Shown: positions 50,983 through 58,780 of the stretch, piece by piece | Layout of the letters: each line of letters starts with the position of its first letter | How positions within the stretch are numbered: the first letter of the stretch is position 1 | DNA from: Acrocarpospora corrugata | GTDB lineage: Bacteria > Actinomycetota > Actinomycetes > Streptosporangiales > Streptosporangiaceae | Reading direction: 5' to 3' | NCBI RefSeq assembly: GCF_009687845.1 | Contig: NZ_BLAD01000089.1 | Coordinates: 1 to 58,780, forward strand | Length of the DNA stretch: 58,780 nt | Translations under genes and position numbers: made by a program | Notes under the pieces: model-generated | Told to the model about the DNA's origin: nothing | Databases searched by the model: none | The model's input: the letters and a program-made list of their open reading frames with translations, nothing else

Positions 50983-51178
50983 GGACATCGCTCCTTGACG
51001 GGTGGAGGCCGGGCCCACGGGGCGGGTACACAGCCGCACCGTGGACCCGACGTCTATGCGGTCGGAAAGGACGTGCCAGGATCACGAACTGGCGCAGGTG
51101 ACCGTGGGGGTGGCGGGGCGCCGTTGGCGAGGAAGCCGAAGGTCGTTTATGACGGCCGCGATCGTGATCGTGACCAGT

Positions 51179-51214
51179 AGTGATCGGTGTCCTGGCAGTG
51201 ATCGGTGTCCTGGC
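51179..51214. repeat. Tandem 18-bp repeat, two perfect copies
   Basis: AGTGATCGGTGTCCTGGC occurs at 51179-51196 and 51197-51214, just past the stop of the GH43-CBM6 gene. Function unknown; it may be replication slippage. Confidence 0.85.
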
Positions 51215-51229
51215 ATGGCGCGGGTCCTG

Positions 51230-53044
51230 TCATTGGAAGGAGGCGTCGTCGAGGTAGAGGCCGTCGGTGCCGGCGGCCGTCTCGACGTAGAAGGAGGCGC
51301 TGGTCAGCGTGCCGGTCCAGGAGAGGGTGGCGGCGCCGGTGAGCTGGGTCCAGCCGTTGGCGTTGACCGTCTGTGCCGGGGTGAGCTGGAGGTAGCTCGT
51401 GGTGCCGCTGGCGGTGAGGGTCAGGGTCGCCTTCGCGCTGGGGGTTCCGCTCTGCGAGCGGACCCAGACGCTGGTGGTGTAGCTCCTGCCGTTGGTGAGC
51501 TGCGCGGTCACGTTCTGGTGCGGACCCTGCCAGGCAGCGGTACGGCCGGAGTTGAGCAGGGACCGGCTGCCACCGTGGGCCACATTCGTCGCCGCGGACA
51601 AGGTGCCGCCGGAGCTGGTCCAGCCCGTCGTGCCGTCTTCCATGGTGCCGTTGCTCAGCAGATTCCCGCCGCTGCCGCCGCCGGCGAACTGCCACCAGTT
51701 GACGTTGAACAGGTAGCCGCCGCCCCCGGCGAAACGCAGGTACAGGTCACGCGTGCCGGTCGCTCCGGAGACCGGGCAGGTGACCGTCGTCCAGCTCTGC
51801 CAGCCGCCGGTGCCGTTGACCGTGCAGGTGCCCACGAGGGTGCCGGTGGCGCTGCCGAGGCGGACTTCGATCCGGCCGCCGCCGGCGCCTGAGGCCACGC
51901 GGGCGGTGAACGTGGTGGCCCCGTTACCGAAGGCGACGCCCTTGACCTTGACGTAGTCGCCGTTCTCGATGAAGCCGACGTTCATGCCGCCTTCGCTGGA
52001 GGCTTCGGTCTCCACCCCGGACGACCAGGCGCTGGTTTCGGCCTCCTGCCGGACGAACGGGTCAAGGGTGCCGACCTGGGGCGGTCCCGCGGTGGTCATG
52101 TTGATGGCCGGGATGGTGCCGTCGCCGTTGTAGGTGAACTTCTCCACGGACACTGACCTGGTGTAACCGCCGCCGCCCGGCAGGGCGCCGTTGTGGTAGA
52201 AGAAGTACGATCCGCCCGCGTAGTCGATGATCCCGGCGTGGTTGGTGAAGCTGCCGCCCTGGCGGGGCATGACCGTTCCCCGGTACGTCCACGGCCCGGT
52301 GGCACTCGGAGCCGTGGAGTAGCCGATGAACTCCGAGCAGCACTCGGCGGCGAACACGTTGTAGTAGAGACCGTTACGCTTGAAGACCCAGGGCCCCTCT
52401 TCGTACAGGGTGGGCCGGCCGGCGTTGCCGTTGCGGGTGCCGAAGCCCGCCGTGGTGAGCGGGATCTGGGTCAGGCCGCCGGAGTAGGAGATCATGTCGG
52501 TGTTGAGCCGGACGTACCAGAGGCGGGGGTTGCCCCAGTACAGGTAAGCCTGGCCGTTGTCGTCGATGAGGACGTTGGGGTCGATCTCACTGTTCTCGAC
52601 CAGCGGGCGGCCCAGCGCGTCACGGAACGGCCCGGTCGGGCTGTCGCCGACCGCGACGCCGATGGCCATGCCGCCGGTCGCCCGGTTCCGTACCGGGACG
52701 TACCAGTAGAACTTGCTGTTGCGGTAGGCGACGTGACCGGCCCAGGCGTTGGCGTCGGCCCAGGCGAAGGTGGCCAGGCTCATCGGGGAGCCGTGGTCGG
52801 TCCAGTTGGCCATGTCGGTGGAGGAGTAGACGCGCCAGTCGCGCATGGTGAAGTACGTCGAGCTGTCCTCGTCGTGGCCGGTGTAGAGGTAGACACGGCC
52901 GTTGTGGACGAGCGGCGCGGGATCGGCGGTGTAGATCGTCTGGACGATCGGGTTGTCGGCCTTGGCCGCTGTCGCGGGCAGCAGGGTCATGAGGCAGAGC
53001 ACGCTCATGATCCAGGTCAGGCGGCGTGATGGTGCAGATCTCAT
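51230..53044 (-). CDS. Secreted GH43 enzyme with CBM6 and C-terminal CBM4/9-like domain
   Basis: About 604 aa; AAGGGA before ATG 53044. Signal peptide about 1-29 (ATAAKADNP). GH43 five-bladed propeller about 30-325: YTADPAPLVHNGRVYLYTGH (base Asp), NSEIDPNVLIDDNGQAYLYW (pKa-modulating Asp), RPTLYEEGPWVFKRNGLYYN (acid Glu). Next a CBM6 (about 330-460; EAETSAWSSGVETEASSEGG) and a CBM4_9-like domain (about 470-604; NLLSNGTMEDGTTGWTSSGG). This arrangement is common in arabinoxylan arabinofuranohydrolases and related xylan debranching enzymes. Part of the minus-strand cluster led by the gene at 56897. Confidence 0.9.
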   Translation of the reverse strand: MRSAPSRRLTWIMSVLCLMTLLPATAAKADNPIVQTIYTADPAPLVHNGRVYLYTGHDEDSSTYFTMRDWRVYSSTDMANWTDHGSPMSLATFAWADANAWAGHVAYRNSKFYWYVPVRNRATGGMAIGVAVGDSPTGPFRDALGRPLVENSEIDPNVLIDDNGQAYLYWGNPRLWYVRLNTDMISYSGGLTQIPLTTAGFGTRNGNAGRPTLYEEGPWVFKRNGLYYNVFAAECCSEFIGYSTAPSATGPWTYRGTVMPRQGGSFTNHAGIIDYAGGSYFFYHNGALPGGGGYTRSVSVEKFTYNGDGTIPAINMTTAGPPQVGTLDPFVRQEAETSAWSSGVETEASSEGGMNVGFIENGDYVKVKGVAFGNGATTFTARVASGAGGGRIEVRLGSATGTLVGTCTVNGTGGWQSWTTVTCPVSGATGTRDLYLRFAGGGGYLFNVNWWQFAGGGSGGNLLSNGTMEDGTTGWTSSGGTLSAATNVAHGGSRSLLNSGRTAAWQGPHQNVTAQLTNGRSYTTSVWVRSQSGTPSAKATLTLTASGTTSYLQLTPAQTVNANGWTQLTGAATLSWTGTLTSASFYVETAAGTDGLYLDDASFQ

Positions 53045-53227
53045 GGTGATCCCTTCGACGTTGGGCCTCAGGCTGGGGAGCGTTGCCCGACCCCGCACTC
53101 GTCGCTGTGTGACATTTCCGCGTGACCCGGGCGGGCTCGGCCTTGCACCGAGCCCGCCGCGGCAGGTCCACCCGTTCCTGCTGGCGCTCGTTCGATGGGG
53201 CGCTCGGGCCGGACCTGTGTCACGTCG

Positions 53228-54706
53228 TCAGCGCTGTAGTGTCAGCAGGCCGGGCCGGTACGGCAGGAGGCCGTAGTCGCCGCCGGAGCTGGGGCTGCGT
53301 CCCTGGTAGAGCAGTTGCAGGTTGCAGGGGTTGATGGTCATGGTCTGGTCGGCGCTGGTGCGGATGAGTTCGCCGTGGCTGATGTCGTTGGTCCAGGTGG
53401 CGCCGCTGTTGGCCTTGCCGGCGAAGGGGTTGCTCTCGGTCGCGGCCTGCGGTGTCCATGAGCCGCCCAGGCTGGTGGCGGTGAAGGAGCGGAAGTAGCG
53501 GCCCTGTGAGCCGATCGCCTCGACGATCATGAGGTATCGGTTCTCGTTCTGGAGCTTGTAGACCTGGACGGCTTCGAACAGATTGTTGGTCGAGTCGGTC
53601 ATGACCACGGTGGAGGTGCTGCCGAAGCTGCCGGGGAAGTTGCCGATGGGCATGCTGGCCCGGTAGATCCTGCCGTTGTCGCCGGCGAAGAACAGGTACA
53701 TGTTGCTGCTGTCGCCGATGAGCGCCTGGTCGATGGGGCCGGTTCCGGAGTTGGTGATGCTTCCGGTGAATAGGGTCTGCTGCGCTGACCAGCCGTTGGC
53801 GTTGGTGGGGTCGCTGGAGGTCCGGTAGGAGAAGGCGGTGCTGCCCCACTGGTAGGCGAGCACCCAGATGTTGCGGGGGGCGAAGTAGAACAGCGAGGGT
53901 GCGACGGTGGCGCTGGACATCGTGTTCTGGGTGGCCGAGGCCATGTCGGACCAGTTGGTGAAGAGGCTGAAGTTCATCGAGCCCCAGCTTGTTCCCGTGT
54001 TGTGCGTGGTGGCGTAGACCAGCTGCCTGCCGTTGTAGGGGGCGACGGTGAAGTCCTTGAGCGAGACCCATCCCGACTTCGGCTGCGCCAGCGCGCCCGT
54101 CGACGTCCACCGGTACGTCGACGGAAGAGCGCACGAACCGGTCGGCGTCGGCGTCGGTGTCGGTGTCGTAGTGGGGTTGCCGCCGCCGACCTGGACGAGT
54201 TGCCACTGCTGGTTGTTGCCGCCCCAGTCGTCGTACTGGACGATGTTCGCGTTGTCGGCGGTGGAGGCGCCCTGCACTTCCAGCGCCTTGTTGCTGTGGC
54301 GCGAGATGAACCTCACGTAGCCGCCCGAGCTGTCGGCCAGCCGCCACTGCTGGTTGTTGCCGTTGCCGTCGGCCCACTGGACGATCGCGCCGCCGTTGGC
54401 GGTGGAGAAGTTGTAGACGTCGAGCACCTTGCCGCTGTGGCGGGACTTGATCCGGTAGTAGCCGCCGCCGGAGTCGACGAACTGCCACTGCTGCTGGTTC
54501 TGGTCGTTACGCGTCCACTGGGTGATCCGGGCGCCGTCGTTGGTCGCCAGGTTGTAGACGTCCAAAGCCTTGCCGCTGTTGCGGTTGACCAGGATGTACC
54601 AGGCGTTGGTGTCGACGGTTGCCGCGTTCGCCGACTGGGTGGCCACGAACAGGCTCACCAGCAGCGTGGCCACCGTCGCGAGGATGGCTAAGGGTCTGAA
54701 TCTCAC
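53228..54706 (-). CDS. Secreted GH62 alpha-L-arabinofuranosidase with N-terminal ricin-type lectin
   Basis: About 492 aa; GTG 54706 has GGAG 6 nt upstream, better placed than ATG 54724. Signal peptide about 1-28 (QSANAATVD). A three-repeat RicinB-type lectin (about 30-175; [60 protein letters not shown]) is followed by a PT linker. The GH62 domain (about 190-492) has [40 protein letters not shown] and [20 protein letters not shown], holding the expected acidic residues. GH62 removes arabinose from arabinoxylan. The lectin is very like that of the next gene upstream, a tandem-duplication signature. Confidence 0.93.
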   Translation of the reverse strand: MRFRPLAILATVATLLVSLFVATQSANAATVDTNAWYILVNRNSGKALDVYNLATNDGARITQWTRNDQNQQQWQFVDSGGGYYRIKSRHSGKVLDVYNFSTANGGAIVQWADGNGNNQQWRLADSSGGYVRFISRHSNKALEVQGASTADNANIVQYDDWGGNNQQWQLVQVGGGNPTTTPTPTPTPTGSCALPSTYRWTSTGALAQPKSGWVSLKDFTVAPYNGRQLVYATTHNTGTSWGSMNFSLFTNWSDMASATQNTMSSATVAPSLFYFAPRNIWVLAYQWGSTAFSYRTSSDPTNANGWSAQQTLFTGSITNSGTGPIDQALIGDSSNMYLFFAGDNGRIYRASMPIGNFPGSFGSTSTVVMTDSTNNLFEAVQVYKLQNENRYLMIVEAIGSQGRYFRSFTATSLGGSWTPQAATESNPFAGKANSGATWTNDISHGELIRTSADQTMTINPCNLQLLYQGRSPSSGGDYGLLPYRPGLLTLQR

Positions 54707-54821
54707 GTTGTGCTCCGATTCCATGGAGGGTTGTCGCTGTGTCGGCTGATCAGCCGAGCGCCGGCCGGCTCGGTTGCCTTTCTGCGTTGGGGGTGCCGGT
54801 TGCCCGGACAGCCGACATCGG

Positions 54822-56897
54822 TCAGGGAGTGGTGAGGTCGAAGCGGCGCACGGTCACCGCTCCGCCGAGGGCCTGGGTGGCGTAGTTGAAGATCCCGAAG
54901 CGGTAGCCCATGAAGAACTGCCAGGCGTTGTTCAACGTGAAGGCCGGGCCGAGGCTGATGAAGTTGCTGCCGTCGGTGCTGTAGGAGAAGCGGGCCTGCC
55001 GGCCGGAGCCGGGCCGGATGTCGGCGTTGACCCGCAGCCAGATACGGCCGCCGGAGATGTTCGCGCCCGCTTGTTCGGCTCCCGTGCCGGTGGTGGCCCA
55101 GCTGCTGTTCATGGTCAGTCCGCTGGTCATCACGACCCGCGTCGTGCCGTTGTCGCGTCTGACGCCGACCCAGGCCGACTGGTCACGCAACATCGCCAGC
55201 CCCGCGCGGTCACCGTTGGCCAGCTGCGCGTAGTCCAGCTCGATCGTCGCTGTGGAAGATGGCCCCTGGATGCGGTGGGTCAGGGTGTTGCGGGCGTTGT
55301 AGAGGTCGTTGGTGACCGTCGCGGTCTGCAGGCGCAGGCCGTTGCCGGTGGAGAAGCGGCTCGTGTCGGGGTTGTGGTTCCATTCCCACCGGTGGCCGAG
55401 GCTGCCCGCGGTGAAGGTGTCCGGGCCGATCATCGAGGCCACCGTGCGGTTGGTCTGGATGTTCGGCCTCGGGTAGTTCACCCCCCAGCCGCCGTTGACC
55501 GTCTGGACGGCCGGCCAGTCGCCGGCCCAGGTGATCGGTGCGAGTGCGGGAACCCGGCCGCCGGGGTAGGCGTCGACGAACGACATGTAGTACCAGTCAC
55601 CGGCCTGGGTCTGCACCAGTCCGCCCTGGTGCGGGACGCCGCCTCCGGAGATCGGCCCCGGCATGTTCAGCAGGACCTGGCGCATCTCGTACGGGCCCCA
55701 CGGCGACGTGGACCGGAGCACGTACTGGCCGTTGGCCGGGCGGGTGAGCCAGATGTAGTAGTAGTTGCCGCGCTTGTAGAAGCGGGCGCCCTCCAGGGTG
55801 CCGACGCTGCTCGGCGTCTGGAAGACCTGCTGGGCGCGTACCTGGCTGAGGCCGTCGGCCGAGAGCTGGGCGACGCTGATGGTGCTGTTGCCGTACGCGA
55901 CGTACATGGTGTCGTTGGTGTCGATCAGCAGGCCGGCGTCGTAGTAGCAGTTGTTGATCTGCGATCGCTTGGTCCACGTGCCGTCCACGGCGGAGGCGGT
56001 GTAGACGTAGGTGCGGTTGAACTCGACGCAGCCCATCCAGTAATAGGTGCTGTTGCTCGGCCGGTAGTTGAGCGTCGAGGCCCAGATGCCTTTCACGTAG
56101 GCCCGGCCGCCGTTCAGGTCGTAGGCGTTGGAGTTGAAGTCCAGCCTCGGCACCGAGTGGCCCGCGTACTCCCAGTCGGCCAGGTTGTAGGAGCGCAGGA
56201 TCGGCGCGCCCGGCGAGTAGTGCATGGTCGAGGCCGAGTAGTAGTAGGCGTCGCCGACCCGGATGATGTCGCCGTCGGCGAAGTCCTGCCAGACCACGGG
56301 GTTGGTGTAGTTGCCACCAGGGCTGGGCGTCGGCGTGGGGCTGGGGTTGCCGCCGCCGACCTGGACGAACTGCCACTGCTGGTTGTTGCCGCCCCAGTCG
56401 TCGTACTGGACGATGTTGGCGCCGTCGGCGGTGGAGGCGTTCTGCACTTCCAGCGCCTTGTTGCTGTTGCGGTTGATCAACCGCACATAGCCGCCGGAGC
56501 TGTCGGTCAGCCGCCACTGCTGGTTGGTGCCGTTGCCGTCGGTCCACTGGATGACCGCGCCGCCGTTGGCGGTGGATGCGTTCTGGACGTCCAGGACCTT
56601 GCCGGAGTGGCGGGACTTGACGCGGTAGTAGCCGCCGCCGGAGTCGACGAACTGCCACTGCTGCTGGTTGCCGTTGTTACGGGTCCACTGGGTGATGCGC
56701 CCGCCGTCGGCGGTGGACAGGTTGTAGACGTCCAAAGCCTTGCCGCTGGTGCGGTTGACCAGCACGTACCACGCGTTGACGTCGACCGTGGCCGCGTTCG
56801 CGGCCTGGGCGGTGAGAAACGCGGCCACGAGCAGCAATGACGAGAGAACGGCGAGCACGCGTCTCAGATGAACCTGGAAGTGACGGCGTAAGGACAT
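54822..56897 (-). CDS. Secreted GH43 beta-xylosidase/arabinofuranosidase with N-terminal ricin-type lectin
   Basis: 691 aa; AAGGAG 7 nt before ATG. Signal peptide about 1-35 (QAANAATVD). RicinB-type lectin about 37-180, PTPTPSP linker, GH43 propeller about 195-490: [20 protein letters not shown] (base Asp), [20 protein letters not shown] (Asp), [20 protein letters not shown] (acid Glu). A C-terminal concanavalin-like beta-xylosidase domain spans about 500-691 ([20 protein letters not shown]). First gene of the minus-strand run, 74 bp downstream of the perfect LacI operator, so it probably leads a five-gene regulon (54.8, 53.2, 51.2, 49.3, 46.4 kb). Confidence 0.92.
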   Translation of the reverse strand: MSLRRHFQVHLRRVLAVLSSLLLVAAFLTAQAANAATVDVNAWYVLVNRTSGKALDVYNLSTADGGRITQWTRNNGNQQQWQFVDSGGGYYRVKSRHSGKVLDVQNASTANGGAVIQWTDGNGTNQQWRLTDSSGGYVRLINRNSNKALEVQNASTADGANIVQYDDWGGNNQQWQFVQVGGGNPSPTPTPSPGGNYTNPVVWQDFADGDIIRVGDAYYYSASTMHYSPGAPILRSYNLADWEYAGHSVPRLDFNSNAYDLNGGRAYVKGIWASTLNYRPSNSTYYWMGCVEFNRTYVYTASAVDGTWTKRSQINNCYYDAGLLIDTNDTMYVAYGNSTISVAQLSADGLSQVRAQQVFQTPSSVGTLEGARFYKRGNYYYIWLTRPANGQYVLRSTSPWGPYEMRQVLLNMPGPISGGGVPHQGGLVQTQAGDWYYMSFVDAYPGGRVPALAPITWAGDWPAVQTVNGGWGVNYPRPNIQTNRTVASMIGPDTFTAGSLGHRWEWNHNPDTSRFSTGNGLRLQTATVTNDLYNARNTLTHRIQGPSSTATIELDYAQLANGDRAGLAMLRDQSAWVGVRRDNGTTRVVMTSGLTMNSSWATTGTGAEQAGANISGGRIWLRVNADIRPGSGRQARFSYSTDGSNFISLGPAFTLNNAWQFFMGYRFGIFNYATQALGGAVTVRRFDLTTP

Positions 56898-56970
56898 CGG
56901 GGAGCTCCTTGGAGGCGGGGGTGAGGTGACCGGTCGTGGTCACCGCGGCACCTGGTCAGGACGTTCGTAC

Positions 56971-56984
56971 TGTTAGCGCTAACA
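56971..56984. promoter_or_regulatory. LacI-type operator, site 3 (perfect palindrome)
   Basis: TGTTAGCGCTAACA, fully symmetric, 74 bp upstream of the GH43 start. Confidence 0.85.
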
Positions 56985-57089
56985 TCAGGGCCATGAGGTA
57001 ACCCTGAGAATGAAGGCGGCGGGAGCCGTCGTGCTGCAGGGGGCATTCCAACGCTCCTTGGCCAGTCGAAGGGCGGCATCCACCGAAGC

Positions 57090-57103
57090 TGTTATCGCTA
57101 ACA
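57090..57103. promoter_or_regulatory. LacI-type operator, site 4
   Basis: TGTTATCGCTAACA, 105 bp beyond site 3 on the LacI-gene side. The pair could allow DNA looping and autoregulation. Confidence 0.8.
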
Positions 57104-57277
57104 TTCTTGATCTCGGCTCACCATGGCCTGCTCCCGTGGGTGTGTGTCGCGGAGTAAATCCGACTGTCCGATCTGGCGTCAACGAGTCACAACCCCCGCT
57201 GACCTGGGCGGTGCTCCTGGCACGTTTCCCGGCCTGGACGTTCGTCCCCGCGGAGATCACGTCTTGTTGCCCGCGCA

Positions 57278-57292
57278 TGTGAAAATTTCACA
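57278..57292. promoter_or_regulatory. GAA-N3-TTC palindrome
   Basis: TGTGAAAATTTCACA, a perfect inverted repeat, 231 bp upstream of the LacI start. Confidence 0.5.
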
Positions 57293-57523
57293 GAAGTTAC
57301 CTGTTGGCAATCACAAATTTCTGACCGAATCCAGCTAACTTCCTCGCGGCCGTGCGGCCGTCATCGGTCAAGGGGCCTAGCCGATCAGCCAGATAGTTTC
57401 TGATCAACTTCCGATATATTTCAGTCCGGGGGCGCTCCTTCCGCTGGAAGATCGGCCGGAAAGCCGGGGGAGCAGCAGAAACGGGAGATCAAAGGCCGAA
57501 AGCGCCCTGGATAGAATTCCTGC

Positions 57524-58567
57524 ATGACCTCGACCGAGGATGTCCCCCTGGCCGATCCGGCTCCTTCTGAAGCGCTGACCCTCGCTCAGCTCGCTGAGCT
57601 GGCCGGGGTTTCAATGGCCACCGTCTCCAAGGTTGTCAACGGCCGTTCGGAAGTCAGCTCGGAGACCCGGGCACTGGTAGAAGGCCTCATCCAGGCGCAT
57701 GGGTTCCGGCGGCAACGCCGTCGTGTCAAACCGGCGGGACTGATCGAGGTCGTCTTTCACGAACTGGCCGGCGACTATCCGATAGAGATCGTCAAAGGCG
57801 TCCAGTCGGTGGCCCGGCGACATGGCCTGAGTGTGGTGATCTCGGAGCTCGGCGGTCGGCACGTGCCAGAACACCGCTGGGTCGAGGACGTGGTCAGCCG
57901 TCGACCCGCGGGTGTCATCACGGTGTTCTCCGGCCCCACGGAGGAGCAGCGCCGCCGGCTGGCCACTCTGGAGGTGCCTCTGGTCGTGCTCGATCCGGCC
58001 GGAGACCCCGGCCGAGGGGTGCCTTCGGTCGGAGCCACCAACTGGAGTGGCGGCCTGGAGGCCACCCGTCATCTTCTCGAACTCGGTCACCGCCGAATCG
58101 CAATGATCACCGGGCCTGCGTTCGCGCTCTCCAGTCGAGCCCGCCTGGACGGTTACCGGACCGCTCTGGATGCCGCCGGCGTGCCGGTCGATCCTGACCT
58201 GATCTGCCAGGGCACGTTCCGGATCGACGACGGCCTCATCCACACGCGTCGGCTGATGAAGTTGCCCGGACCGCCCAGCGCGATCTTCGCCGCCAACGAC
58301 GGTGAGGCGATCGGCATCTATCACGCTGCTCACGAGCTGGGAGTACGTATCCCTGAGGATCTCAGTGTGGTCGGCTTCGACGACATGCCCTTCTGCAGAT
58401 GGACCATCCCGCCGCTCACCACCGTTCGCCAGCCCCTGATCGAGATGGGCGCGACAGCGGCCACCATGTTGATCAGCCTGGCGGAGGGGGAGCCGCTCCT
58501 GCAGCGGCGCGTGGAACTGGGCACCGAAATGGTGATCCGGGGGAGCACGGCCCCCGTTGAGGCATGA
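57524..58567 (+). CDS. LacI-family regulator of xylan/side-chain genes
   Basis: 347 aa. HTH: LTLAQLAELAGVSMATVSKV, VNGRSEVSSETRALVEGLIQ, then AHGFRRQRRRVKPAGLIEVV (hinge). The effector domain runs about 68-345 (GDYPIEIVKGVQSVARRHGL, SVGATNWSGGLEATRHLLEL, GHRRIAMITGPAFALSSRAR, PSAIFAANDGEAIGIYHAAH, LSVVGFDDMPFCRWTIPPLT). This is like the XylR/BxlR-type repressors of actinomycete xylan genes. It is divergent from the GH43-led cluster and flanked by three of the five TGTTANCGCTAACA sites, so it is their likely ligand. The inducer is expected to be a xylo- or arabino-oligosaccharide. Confidence 0.92.
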   Translation: MTSTEDVPLADPAPSEALTLAQLAELAGVSMATVSKVVNGRSEVSSETRALVEGLIQAHGFRRQRRRVKPAGLIEVVFHELAGDYPIEIVKGVQSVARRHGLSVVISELGGRHVPEHRWVEDVVSRRPAGVITVFSGPTEEQRRRLATLEVPLVVLDPAGDPGRGVPSVGATNWSGGLEATRHLLELGHRRIAMITGPAFALSSRARLDGYRTALDAAGVPVDPDLICQGTFRIDDGLIHTRRLMKLPGPPSAIFAANDGEAIGIYHAAHELGVRIPEDLSVVGFDDMPFCRWTIPPLTTVRQPLIEMGATAATMLISLAEGEPLLQRRVELGTEMVIRGSTAPVEA

Positions 58568-58653
58568 CCGAAACCACGCGTGGGTCTTACGTAAGTTTCT
58601 GTGGGATGAACGATTGACGAAGCTGTAACACAGCCCTACGTTGCTGGTAACGA

Positions 58654-58667
58654 TGTTATCGCAAACA
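58654..58667. promoter_or_regulatory. LacI-type operator, site 5
   Basis: TGTTATCGCAAACA (13 of 14), 86 bp after the LacI stop and 63 bp before a GntR-type promoter; it probably acts on the gene beyond the window. Confidence 0.65.
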
Positions 58668-58730
58668 GAAGCCTCCAGGTCTGTGTCGCTCGCGCACGCC
58701 ACGTTCCGACAGAAGAAGTATGCCATCTGA

Positions 58731-58759
58731 TTGACATCTGACGTCATACGAATTACGTT
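58731..58759 (+). promoter_or_regulatory. Promoter with embedded operator, copy 3
   Basis: TTGACA (58731-58736), 17-bp spacer with GACGTCATACGAAT, TACGTT (58754-58759). CGGAGGT (58774-58780) looks like the ribosome-binding site of a gene that starts just outside the window. Nearly identical to copies 1 and 2. Confidence 0.85.
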
Positions 58760-58780
58760 TTCTCTCGATTCCTCGGAGGT

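Larger units (their letters stand above)
56898..57523. other. Divergent control region between GH43 and LacI genes
   Basis: 626 bases without a gene. It contains two LacI-type operators (56971, 57090), a TGTGAAAATTTCACA palindrome (57278-57292) and AT-rich sequence to 57425. The LacI leader has no strong ribosome-binding site before ATG 57524. Confidence 0.65.

Overview
The window is high-GC actinomycete chromosomal DNA. GTG/TTG starts, a DUF574-type methyltransferase, CBM13-bearing secreted enzymes and LacI/FadR-type regulators suggest a soil polysaccharide degrader, probably in the Streptosporangiales (Nonomuraea-like). The taxon is an inference. I saw no rRNA, tRNA or CRISPR array.

Layout. 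(1) 1-6.9 kb: the 3' end of an IPT/TIG surface protein with a perfect terminator, then a mobile-element graveyard. It holds a truncated CBASS-type HORMA gene, an internally deleted IS66 element with intact ends, an IS1380 remnant, an integrase-like transposase broken by three 1-nt deletions, a transposase tail and an IS982 head. A methyltransferase and a nitroreductase lie between them. (2) 6.9-17 kb: a sugar or sugar-acid operon on the minus strand (binding protein, two permeases, enolase-superfamily enzyme, secreted beta-helix protein, lactonase-like amidohydrolase), flanked by two FadR-type GntR genes. (3) 17-33.5 kb: a secretome block. It has a second beta-helix protein, a CE1 esterase, a GH10 xylanase, a CE3 acetyl esterase and three large secreted proteins combining ThuA, PQQ-type sugar dehydrogenase, 3-keto-glycoside hydrolase (DUF1080), PKD, CBM6 and CBM13 domains. 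(4) 33.5-40.3 kb: MarR, CE1-CBM2 esterase, PaaX, amidohydrolase, MHS transporter and acyl-CoA synthetase, possibly for released aromatic acids. (5) 40.2-46.4 kb: a LacI-controlled fructoside operon (ABC importer, ROK kinase, cytoplasmic GH68). (6) 46.4-58.6 kb: a minus-strand run of side-chain enzymes (GH43, GH62, GH43, GH27, GH95), then a divergent LacI gene.

Regulation can be read from the sequence. A promoter with an embedded operator (TTGACR-17-TACGTW around a CGTATGACGTC core) occurs three times, at 6820, 16027 and 58731. A LacI-type operator (TGTTANCGCTAACA) occurs five times beside xylan and side-chain genes. A third palindrome class (GAA-N3-TTC) recurs in the same intergenic regions. 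Together the genes describe secretion of arabinoxylan and side-chain degrading enzymes, many carrying related ricin-type lectin modules that appear to be copied and homogenised between genes, plus an uncharacterised extracellular sugar-oxidation branch.
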